Shown here piece after piece: positions 1-5,256 of a DNA stretch of 6,073 nucleotides (the first letter of the stretch is position 1; each line of letters opens with the position of its first letter). The stretch covers positions 1 to 6,073 of the forward strand of contig JAIFWQ010000036.1 of the NCBI GenBank assembly GCA_019661795.1. The letters are read 5' to 3'. Below the pieces are notes generated by a model, which worked only from the letters and a program-made list of their open reading frames with translations, searched no databases and was not told the DNA's origin. This DNA comes from Candidatus Parcubacteria bacterium. GTDB taxonomy: Bacteria; Patescibacteriota; Minisyncoccia; Phycocordibacterales; UBA6065. The translations under genes and the position numbers were made by a program.

Positions 1-352
1 ATATTTCAAAGGAAAGCTCGAGACGGAGCTCAAAACGCTCGAGACGGAGCTCAAAAGCGTGGGCCATAAGAATCCGAACAATCCGAAGGATTGGGAGCCG
101 ATATCGAACGATGTGGACATCGAGGCGTCCGATCTCGCCGACACAGCCGATAATATAGAGAATTACGAGCTCAATACGGCCATATTGAAGCCTCTCGAAA
201 CGCAGTACAACGATGTGAAGCTCGCTCTCGACAAAATAAAGAAAGGCGCGTACGGCATATGCGAAGTAGACGGCACGCCGATCGAAAAGGAGCGGCTCGA
301 AGCCAATCCCGCGGCGCGAACGTGCCTCGCGCACAAGGACCAGGCGAGATAG
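1..352 (+). CDS. DksA/TraR-family zinc-finger-like protein, 5'-truncated by the window edge
   Basis: The reading frame is open from the first complete codon (bases 2-4) to TAG at 350-352, giving 116 visible residues. The true start is therefore probably upstream of the window. A GTG at 59 would remove conserved coiled-coil sequence and is not preferred. Visible order: a coiled-coil segment with two LETELK heptads, the family signature VGHKNPNNPKDWEP, an acidic stretch (DIEASDLADTADN), a second helix (YELNTAILKPLE) and the C-terminal module GAYGICEVDG...LEANPAARTCLAH. DksA/TraR proteins normally bind RNA polymerase through its secondary channel and adjust initiation. The zinc site here is C-x20-C-x2-H, with Asp where the second Cys of a C4 finger would be and His as the fourth ligand. 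From memory, this form occurs in Parcubacteria relatives. The gene ends 7 bases before a strong terminator, so it is last in its unit. The family is confident; the exact target is not. Confidence 0.85.
   Translation, partial: YFKGKLETELKTLETELKSVGHKNPNNPKDWEPISNDVDIEASDLADTADNIENYELNTAILKPLETQYNDVKLALDKIKKGAYGICEVDGTPIEKERLEANPAARTCLAHKDQAR
16..57 (+). repeat. Perfect 21-bp tandem duplication inside the DksA-like coiled coil
   Basis: Bases 16-36 and 37-57 are two adjacent copies of a 21-bp unit beginning GCTCGAGACGGAGCTCAAAA. They differ only in the last base (C versus G). In the gene's frame they encode LETELKT and LETELKS, exactly one coiled-coil heptad each. Identity at silent positions points to a recent duplication by slippage or unequal exchange. 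The copy number could extend left of the window, but bases 2-15 (YFKGK) do not continue the repeat. Confidence 0.9.
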
Positions 353-359
353 GCGGATG

Positions 360-385
360 AAAAACAGGGGACGGCCCCTGTTTTT
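360..385 (+). terminator. Strong intrinsic terminator after the DksA-like gene
   Basis: An 11-bp perfect inverted repeat (AAAAACAGGGG at 360-370 and CCCCTGTTTTT at 375-385) surrounds the 4-base loop ACGG. The GC-rich inner stem is followed by a run of five T, as in rho-independent terminators. The outer A/T pairs mean the same hairpin could also work on the opposite strand. It lies 7 bases after the stop codon at 352 and separates this gene from yifB. Confidence 0.92.
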
Positions 386-415
386 CGTTCTCTTCATCTT
401 TCTTTTATCCCTGCC

Positions 416-424
416 TGCTAGGGT
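416..424 (+). promoter_or_regulatory. Possible extended -10 just upstream of yifB
   Basis: TGC-TAGGGT matches an extended -10 layout (TG-N-TAnnnT) and its hexamer ends 6 bases before the ATG at 431. Transcription would then begin at or next to the start codon. yifB must have a local promoter, because the terminator ends at 385 and only 45 bases remain. No clear -35 is visible. The same AGGG (420-423) could instead act as a weak ribosome binding site 7 bases before the ATG, so the call is tentative. Confidence 0.3.
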
Positions 425-430
425 TAGGGA

Positions 431-1738
431 ATGAGATTCTCAAAAATATACGGCGCCCAGAATTATCTTTTAAAAGCGCATATCGTATCCGTCGAAACGG
501 ACATATCGAGAGGCCTCCACGCATTTTCGATCGTAGGCCTTCCTGATAAAGCGGTCGAAGAAGCCCGCGACAGGGTGAGCGCCGCCATAAAAAATTCCGG
601 CTTCAAATCGCCGAAACAGACCAATGCGAAGATCGTGGTCTCTCTCGCTCCGGCGCAGATACGGAAGGAAGGCACGGCATTCGACCTGCCGATCGCCCTC
701 GGATATCTTTCGGCCGCAGGCGAGATATCGTTCGATCCCGAGAACAGGCTCTTCGCGGGGGAATTGGCTCTCGACGGCGCTCTGCGGCCGATCGATGGCG
801 CTCTCTCATATGCCCGCATGGCCAAAGAAAAAGGCATGCACGAGATATACGTCCCGGCCGATAATGCCGATGAGGCCGCGCTCATAGGCGGGATCGCGGT
901 ATACGGAGCGCGGCGCCTCGACGACGTCATACGGCATCTTACGGGAGAAAAACATATCCGGTCGACGCTTCCGGCCGGTCAGGAAGCTCTCGCGAAAAGA
1001 AAAGCCGCCGAAAGCGCGGCGGAGGGCGACCTCGATGATGTCGTCGGGCAGGAAACGGCCAAGCGCGGTCTCATTATCGCCGCAGCAGGCCGGCACAACA
1101 TCGCCCTTTTCGGCCCGCCCGGCACGGGGAAGACCATGCTCGCCCGGGCGCTCCTTTCCATCATGCCGCCTCTGTCGTTCGAAGAGATGCTCGAGGCGAC
1201 CGAGATACATTCGGTCGCCGGCTGCCTTGAAGGAACGCTCGTTTCGAGGCCTCCTGTAAGGGCGCCGCACCACACGTCGTCTTATATCTCCGTCATCGGC
1301 GGCGGAGGCGGGCTCAAGCCGGGCGAGATCACGCTCGCCCATCACGGAATCCTTTTTATGGACGAATTTCCCGAATTCGACAAAAGAGTGCTCGAATCGT
1401 TGCGCCAGCCTTTGGAAGACAGGTCGATATCGATATCCCGGGCGAAAGGCGCGGCCAGATTTCCGGCGGATTTCATCCTGGTCGCCGCCCTTAACCCATG
1501 CCCCTGCGGCAATAGGGGCATCAAAGAAAAGCATTGCGGCTGTTCGGCAGCGGATGTCCGCAGATACGAAAGAAAGATATCCGGCCCGATCGTCGACCGC
1601 ATCGATATGTGGATCGAGGTATCGAAGACCGACCATGAGAGAGGACGCGGCAAGGATCGAAAGAGACGGATGCCGCCAGAAAAAAGAAAAAAAAAGCGCG
1701 GCGCTGCCAGAAAGAGCGCTTCGAAAGGCTCGGCATGA
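431..1738 (+). CDS. yifB: YifB/ComM-type AAA+ ATPase (Mg-chelatase-like), N-terminal and ATPase part, frameshifted
   Basis: This ORF encodes most of a YifB/ComM protein. In naturally competent bacteria ComM is a hexameric helicase promoting branch migration during integration of incoming DNA. Order: N-terminal ChlI-like domain with the hallmarks LHAFSIVGLPD and SAAIKNSGF; the AAA+ core opening at VVGQETAKRGL; Walker A GPPGTGKT (residues 228-235); Walker B ILFMDE (307-312); AALNPCPCG (Cys-bearing segment, 355-360); CGC (369-371); and DRIDMWIEV. Homology stops near VSKTDHE (about residue 403). After that the ORF runs into a Lys/Arg-rich tail and stops at 1736-1738, while the missing C-terminal lid domain is encoded in frame -1 just downstream. 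ATG 431 fits the family's usual N-terminus (MxFxKxYxAQ). Joining the two frames gives about 515 residues, normal for the family. It is either a disrupted gene, a sequencing indel, or a gene using frameshifting. The family call is very secure. Confidence 0.93.
   Translation: MRFSKIYGAQNYLLKAHIVSVETDISRGLHAFSIVGLPDKAVEEARDRVSAAIKNSGFKSPKQTNAKIVVSLAPAQIRKEGTAFDLPIALGYLSAAGEISFDPENRLFAGELALDGALRPIDGALSYARMAKEKGMHEIYVPADNADEAALIGGIAVYGARRLDDVIRHLTGEKHIRSTLPAGQEALAKRKAAESAAEGDLDDVVGQETAKRGLIIAAAGRHNIALFGPPGTGKTMLARALLSIMPPLSFEEMLEATEIHSVAGCLEGTLVSRPPVRAPHHTSSYISVIGGGGGLKPGEITLAHHGILFMDEFPEFDKRVLESLRQPLEDRSISISRAKGAARFPADFILVAALNPCPCGNRGIKEKHCGCSAADVRRYERKISGPIVDRIDMWIEVSKTDHERGRGKDRKRRMPPEKRKKKRGAARKSASKGSA
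1637..1696 (+). other. Site of the -1 frame change in yifB, including an A-AAA-AAG heptamer
   Basis: A TGA at 1636-1638 bounds the downstream frame on the left, and the last upstream-frame family match is VSKTDHE (ending 1639), so a single event must lie in this interval. Two sites stand out. The GAGAGAGG run at 1637-1644 could have lost one base. Read in the downstream frame from 1639, the sequence GSKETDAAR...KKARRCQKERF resembles the family's G-E-S-S...R...AR..Q..RF segment, which favours an early break. Alternatively, nine A at 1687-1695 followed by G places A-AAA-AAG (1690-1696) in the upstream frame, the dnaX-type -1 slippery heptamer. A weak hairpin follows (GCGCT 1701-1705 with AGCGC 1715-1719). 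Confidence 0.75.
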
Positions 1739-1977
1739 CGGCCTCGTCGAATTCATCCGTCGGCGCGCGCGACCTGCCGAGGGCGGCGCGCCTCTCGAGG
1801 TCGGCCGAAGACGCCTTGAACGAAGCCGCCCGGGCATATGATCTGTCCGGCAGAGGATATCACCGGACGGTGAAGCTCGCCCGCACCATCGCGGACCTGT
1901 CAGGAAGCGAAAATATAGAAGCGCCCCATATTTTGGAAGCGCTTCAGTACCGACAAAGGTATTTTAAGAATATGTAG
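1735..1977 (+). CDS. yifB: C-terminal lid domain of the same YifB/ComM protein, in the -1 frame
   Basis: This is the remainder of the split ATPase, not an independent gene. It carries the family's C-terminal signature: GARDLPRAARLS, LSGRGYHRTVKLARTIADL, SENIEAPHILEALQYR. The ATG at 1735 overlaps the TGA of the upstream ORF as ATGA, but family sequence in this frame already begins before it (ARRCQKERFERLG, from 1696). The frame is open back to 1639, so the ATG is probably an internal Met rather than the evolved start. The ATGA overlap could still allow coupled re-initiation and production of this fragment as a separate 80-residue chain. It ends 15 bases before the convergent M23 gene. The gap (1978-1992) has only a GGCC-AGAT-GGCC stem and no T-tract, so no intrinsic terminator is visible there. 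Confidence 0.85.
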   Translation: MTASSNSSVGARDLPRAARLSRSAEDALNEAARAYDLSGRGYHRTVKLARTIADLSGSENIEAPHILEALQYRQRYFKNM

Positions 1978-1992
1978 GCCAGATGGCCGGCG

Positions 1993-3033
1993 TTAGAACG
2001 GATTCATCGCGCCGCGAATCTCGAAATGGACGTGAGGTCCGGTCGATTTGCCCGTCGATCCGAGGAGGCCAATGGTCTGGCCTTTCTCCACGGTCTGGCC
2101 CTGCTCGACGGAAACGCGGCTCATATGGCCGTAGAGCGTCTGCGTACCGTTCGGATGCGATATGACCACGTATGATCCATAGCCGCCGTTGTAGCCGCCT
2201 GATCGGGCAATGATGACGACGCCGGATGCCGACGCATGGATCGGCGTGCCCAAAGGCGCGGCGAGGTCGACGGCATTATAGCCGTGAAGGCCCTGGGTCT
2301 TCATGCCGACGTCGATCGGCCGCATGTAATAGTCTTTATAGAAAGGTCCGCCGGCGCCGTGAAGCTTCTCCGTAGGGTTCGCGGCGGCGCCCGGTATGGA
2401 ACGAGGCGCGGCAACGGTCGATTCGCCGTCGGGAATGATGATGGTCGAACCGACGGCGAGACTCGAAGACGGCCGAAGATCGTTATAGCTTATGATATCG
2501 TCCATGTCCGCCTTGTATTTCGCGGCGATCGAACGGATGGTGTCTCCTTTGACGACCTTGTGGACCACTCCCGATATAGGGAGGATGACGAGCTCATCGC
2601 CTTCATGGATGGCGCCGCGGATATTATTCGCCCAAAGGATGGTATTTACCGAAACGCCGGACATTTTAGCGATCTGACCGAGGGAATCGCCCTGGCGTAC
2701 GACATAGAGGCTGATCTGGGTCGATTTCGAATCCTGAATGTCGGCCTGGGTGCCGTACATGCCGGTCTCCTGGATGAGAGCCGAGCCGTCGATCATCGAT
2801 ATCTCGCCCCCGCCCATGCCGCCGGTCGAGCTCGGGCCGACATTGGCCTGAAGGACGCCCAAGATCTCTGAAGATCGGCTCGTCACGCCGGCATCAGCTT
2901 CTTTGTTGCCTATAAAGTCCGAAATGAACGAAAAAACGCCCGCATAGGTGGTGAAGGGCGCGAAAATAGCCGTTATGATCAAAGAAAGCTCTATAGAATA
3001 GAGCCCGATTTTAAGCCATATATTGGATCTCAC
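1993..3033 (-). CDS. Membrane-targeted M23 (LytM-type) peptidase with two LysM domains
   Basis: The predicted zinc metallopeptidase would act outside the membrane, cutting peptide cross-links in peptidoglycan. Order from GTG 3033: hydrophobic segment at residues 5-26 (signal peptide or anchor, with possible cleavage after TYA at 31); Gly/Ser-rich linker to about 105; LysM 1 (108-152, YVVRQGDSLGQIA...VILPI); LysM 2 (156-201, HKVVKGDTIRSIA...IIIPD); a Pro/Gly-rich linker; and the M23 domain (246-340). Expected zinc and catalytic residues are present: H250 and D256 in HGYNAVD, H303 in LYGHM, and H334/H336 in GPHVHFE. The H-x5-D spacing is longer than the usual H-x3-D and, from memory, is common in CPR homologues. 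Length 346 aa. The start is uncertain: no ATG or TTG lies upstream, but the frame is open to a stop near 3124. A CTG at 3111 would add 26 Ser/Thr-rich residues. No good Shine-Dalgarno precedes either. Convergent with yifB and divergent from pcrA. Confidence 0.92.
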   Translation of the reverse strand: MRSNIWLKIGLYSIELSLIITAIFAPFTTYAGVFSFISDFIGNKEADAGVTSRSSEILGVLQANVGPSSTGGMGGGEISMIDGSALIQETGMYGTQADIQDSKSTQISLYVVRQGDSLGQIAKMSGVSVNTILWANNIRGAIHEGDELVILPISGVVHKVVKGDTIRSIAAKYKADMDDIISYNDLRPSSSLAVGSTIIIPDGESTVAAPRSIPGAAANPTEKLHGAGGPFYKDYYMRPIDVGMKTQGLHGYNAVDLAAPLGTPIHASASGVVIIARSGGYNGGYGSYVVISHPNGTQTLYGHMSRVSVEQGQTVEKGQTIGLLGSTGKSTGPHVHFEIRGAMNPF

Positions 3034-3099
3034 CCCACCAAAACGAGAGTTTCGGGGAGAAGACGATGTGGGAGACGTAGAAATAGTGCTTGCGTTATC

Positions 3100-3168
3100 C
3101 TGATGTGCCAGAGTTTCTGTAATTTATGGCTCTGTTAAGCCATATTTCTGATGTGCGGCCGTTTCTGT
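3100..3168 (-). repeat. Pair of 21-bp direct repeats, 48-bp period, in the M23 leader
   Basis: Plus-strand blocks CTGATGTGC-N4-GTTTCTGT occur at 3100-3120 and 3148-3168. All 17 defined bases are identical and all four spacer bases differ (CAGA versus GGCC). Two conserved halves with a free 4-base centre look more like paired binding sites than a simple decayed duplication. They flank a small hairpin (3125-3144) and lie just downstream of the predicted minus-strand promoter, so they would be in the M23 mRNA leader. A regulator-binding or RNA role is inference only. Confidence 0.75.
3125..3144 (-). other. Small hairpin between the leader repeats
   Basis: TATGGCT (3125-3131) and AGCCATA (3138-3144) form a 7-bp perfect stem with a 6-base loop. 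It lies centrally between the two 21-bp repeats. There is no T-run on either side long enough for an intrinsic terminator, so attenuation is not supported. It could be an operator palindrome or an RNA structure in the M23 leader. Confidence 0.5.
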
Positions 3169-3176
3169 GCCCCATA

Positions 3177-3204
3177 ACTATACCCGAGGGCAGGCTTTAG
3201 TCAA
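3177..3204 (-). promoter_or_regulatory. Sigma70-like promoter for the M23 peptidase gene
   Basis: Reading the minus strand, TTGACT (3204-3199) and TATAGT (3182-3177) are separated by 16 bases. Each hexamer has one mismatch to consensus TTGACA/TATAAT. The predicted transcript start is about 3170, giving a leader of about 137 nt to GTG 3033 (or about 59 nt to CTG 3111). The leader contains the paired repeats and the hairpin. This is the best-formed promoter in the window, and no other good minus-strand candidate was seen in 3034-3315. Confidence 0.6.
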
Positions 3205-3264
3205 TCGAACTTGTCCCCGCCCTATCCACATGATATTCGCCCGGGGCTATATTCCGCCTAAACG

Positions 3265-3284
3265 GCCATATAGAGCCATATAAT
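3265..3284 (+). promoter_or_regulatory. TATAAT -10 within a 10-bp-period direct repeat upstream of pcrA
   Basis: GCCATATA occurs twice, at 3265-3272 and 3275-3282, exactly 10 bp apart (about one helical turn). The second copy runs into a consensus TATAAT at 3279-3284. A start near 3291 would leave a leader of about 25 nt. No recognisable -35 lies 15-19 bases upstream. The in-phase repeat could be a regulator site overlapping the -10, but its low complexity makes that uncertain. Confidence 0.4.
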
Positions 3285-3300
3285 AGAAACGTGCCTGTTG

Positions 3301-3309
3301 TGTTAGAAT
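3301..3309 (+). promoter_or_regulatory. Extended -10 (TGT-TAGAAT) immediately before pcrA
   Basis: TG-T-TAGAAT fits an extended -10 element with one mismatch in the hexamer. It ends 6 bases before ATG 3316, so a start at the usual distance falls on or next to the A of the start codon. This agrees with the lack of any Shine-Dalgarno in the preceding 25 bases. No -35 is apparent, which extended -10 promoters can tolerate. A leaderless pcrA mRNA is inferred. Confidence 0.45.
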
Positions 3310-3315
3310 TGACCG

Positions 3316-5256
3316 ATGAATCACCTCCAGGGTCTTAACGAGAAACAGACAGAAGCCGTGCTCAAAACCGATGGTCCGGTGCTTATTCTGGCTGGAGCGG
3401 GTGCCGGAAAGACGAAAACCATCACTCATCGCATCCTTCACCTCATCAAATCAGGGGTAAAGCCCGAAAACATCCTCGCCATCACCTTCACCAACAAGGC
3501 GGCCAAGGAAATGAGGGAGCGGGTCTTCAAATTGATAGAGGAAAGCGACCTCAATCTGCCTGTTTCATTCTCCGAACGGCCGTTCGTGAGCACGTTCCAT
3601 TCCCTCGGCGTCCATATCATCAAAGAGAACGCCCAGAAGATCGGCCTTACCCGATATTTCAGCATATTCGACAGAAGCGATTCGCGCCGGGCCGTAAAAG
3701 AGGCTCTCGTCGAGATTGGCCTCGACCCGAAGCAGTATGAACCGAACGTGATCCTGTCCGTCATATCGAAAGAAAAGGGAAACGCGGTCGACATGGCTCA
3801 ATTTTCGGAAACGGTCGGCACCGACTACATGAGACAGGTCGTCCATAAGGTCTGGCAGAAATATGAAGCGGCCCTGCGCAAAGAAAAAGCCCTCGACTTC
3901 GACGACCTCCTCCTCAAATCCGCAGAATTGCTCGAAAAGCATCCCGATATCCGCGCAAAATACCAGAACGCATGGCATTACATCCACATAGACGAATATC
4001 AAGACACCAATAAGATCCAATACAAGATCGCCAAGCTCATCGCCGGAGAGAGAAAGAATATATGCGTGGTGGGCGACGTCGACCAGAACATATACAGCTG
4101 GCGCGGCGCCGACATAAAGAACATCCTCAATTTCGAACGCGACTATCCCGGCGCGGCCATGGTCGTGCTCGAAGAGAACTATCGTTCCACACAGACGATC
4201 CTCGAAGCGGCGAACCATATCATAAAGAAGAACAAGAACCGCTTCGAGAAGAATCTTTTCACCAAGCAGGGAAAGGGCGAACAGATAACCCTGTATCAGG
4301 CGTTCGACGAGAACGATGAAGCGCGATTCATCGCCGAAAGATCCGCAGATCTCATCGGAAAGGGGACCGATCCGGCGGAGATCGCCGTCCTCTATCGCGC
4401 GAACTTCCAGTCCCGCGCTCTCGAAGAAGCCATGCTCAACCGCGGCGTGAACTATCAGGTGCTCGGCGTGAAGTTCTTCGAGCGAAAAGAGGTCAAAGAC
4501 GTGCTTTCATATATACGCGCCGCTCTCAACCGCGAATCGCTTTCCGACATACAGCGGATCATCAATGTGCCGGCCCGCGGCATAGGCAAAGCGACGATCG
4601 CCAAGATATTCTCCGGCATGCTCGACAGGCTCACGCCCGCGCACGCCAAAAAATGGAGCGAGTTCAACGCCATACTCGACGACATCGTCAAAAGATCGGC
4701 AGGCGAGAAGGCGTCCGACCTCGTGAAGTTCGCCATAAAAAGGACCGGGCTCGAAGAGATGCTTTCCGCAGGCAAAGACGAAGACCAGGAAAGGCTCGAG
4801 AACATGCGCGAGCTCGCGACCCTCGCGACGAAATACGATTTCATGATCCCCGGCGAAGGCATAGCGAAACTCCTCGAAGACGCGTCCTTGGCCACGGACC
4901 AGGACGAAATGGAAGAGAGCAAGCCGGCGGTCAGGCTGATGACGGTCCACGCGTCGAAAGGCCTGGAATTTGAATATGTCTTCATCGCGGGCCTCGAACA
5001 GGATCTTTTTCCGCATCGATCGATGGGATCGAGCAAGGGCGATCGACGCGATGATGAAGAGGAGCGGAGACTCTTCTACGTGGCCCTGACCCGCGCCAAA
5101 AAGAAGATATATATGTCCCATGCGTCCTTGCGCACGATCTATGGATCGCGTCAGGTGGCGGTGCCGTCGGAATTCATATTCGATATACCCGAACAGTATC
5201 TCGCCGAAGAAGAAAGGGCGCGCACCGGAGGAAAAGTGATATATTTCGACATATGA
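3316..5256 (+). CDS. pcrA: UvrD/PcrA-type superfamily 1A DNA helicase
   Basis: ATP-dependent 3'-5' DNA helicase of the UvrD/PcrA/Rep group, normally acting in excision repair, replication restart and removal of recombination filaments. All SF1A motifs are visible in order: Q motif LNEKQTEAV (7-15); Walker A AGAGAGKT (26-33); Ia ILAITFTNKAAKEMRERV; Ib FVSTFHSLG; motif II DEYQD (226-230); motif III VVGDVDQNIYSWRGAD (251-266); motif IV VVLEENYRST; motif V RLMTVHASKGLEFE (540-553); motif VI EERRLFYVALTRAK (582-595). The start is fixed: an in-frame TGA lies at 3310-3312, and the Q motif needs this N-terminus. At 646 aa it is shorter than E. coli UvrD or Bacillus PcrA (about 720-740). Only about 50 residues follow motif VI, so the C-terminal RNA-polymerase-binding Tudor region appears absent. 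It overlaps rsmA by 4 bases. UvrD, PcrA and Rep cannot be told apart with certainty here. Confidence 0.95.
   Translation: MNHLQGLNEKQTEAVLKTDGPVLILAGAGAGKTKTITHRILHLIKSGVKPENILAITFTNKAAKEMRERVFKLIEESDLNLPVSFSERPFVSTFHSLGVHIIKENAQKIGLTRYFSIFDRSDSRRAVKEALVEIGLDPKQYEPNVILSVISKEKGNAVDMAQFSETVGTDYMRQVVHKVWQKYEAALRKEKALDFDDLLLKSAELLEKHPDIRAKYQNAWHYIHIDEYQDTNKIQYKIAKLIAGERKNICVVGDVDQNIYSWRGADIKNILNFERDYPGAAMVVLEENYRSTQTILEAANHIIKKNKNRFEKNLFTKQGKGEQITLYQAFDENDEARFIAERSADLIGKGTDPAEIAVLYRANFQSRALEEAMLNRGVNYQVLGVKFFERKEVKDVLSYIRAALNRESLSDIQRIINVPARGIGKATIAKIFSGMLDRLTPAHAKKWSEFNAILDDIVKRSAGEKASDLVKFAIKRTGLEEMLSAGKDEDQERLENMRELATLATKYDFMIPGEGIAKLLEDASLATDQDEMEESKPAVRLMTVHASKGLEFEYVFIAGLEQDLFPHRSMGSSKGDRRDDEEERRLFYVALTRAKKKIYMSHASLRTIYGSRQVAVPSEFIFDIPEQYLAEEERARTGGKVIYFDI

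Noticed and set aside
1424..1438. GATATCGATATC palindrome inside yifB
   Set aside because: It is explained by the codons for the alternating Ser-Ile residues (RSISIS) and has no regulatory context.
1977..1988. GGCC-AGAT-GGCC inverted repeat between the convergent yifB and M23 genes
   Set aside because: A 4-bp stem with no T-run on either strand is not enough for an intrinsic terminator.
2236..2871. Long plus-strand ORF (211 codons) antisense to the M23 gene
   Set aside because: It lies wholly over the well-supported M23 frame, has no recognisable domain and a biased Arg/Asp/Gly composition. It is an antisense shadow of codon bias.
3011..3145. Shared 11-mer TTAAGCCATAT in the M23 start region (3011-3021) and in its leader (3135-3145)
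   Set aside because: A few matches of this length are expected by chance in 6 kb of sequence, and the flanks diverge quickly.
3095..3175. Small minus-strand ORF of 26 codons spanning both leader repeats, in frame with the 48-bp period
   Set aside because: Its ATG is only 2 bases from the predicted -10 hexamer, so it would precede the transcript start. It has no ribosome binding site and no homology that I can recognise.
3206..3219. Half of a LexA-like box (CGAAC...) upstream of the helicase
   Set aside because: The second half-site does not match GTTCG-type symmetry, so an SOS operator is not supported.
3234..3253. Imperfect palindrome around CCCGGG with ATAT ends
   Set aside because: Symmetry is only partial (14 of 20 positions) and arises from a short self-complementary core plus AT-rich flanks.
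3316..3330. Perfect Shine-Dalgarno-like GGAGGTGA on the minus strand
   Set aside because: No ATG, GTG or TTG follows at a usable distance. It is the complement of the first pcrA codons.
3565..4218. Long minus-strand ORF (217 codons) opposite the helicase, and similar ones at 4455-5121 and 5265-5903
   Set aside because: The opposite strand encodes fully motif-supported PcrA and RsmA; these ORFs carry no signatures and have no start signals.
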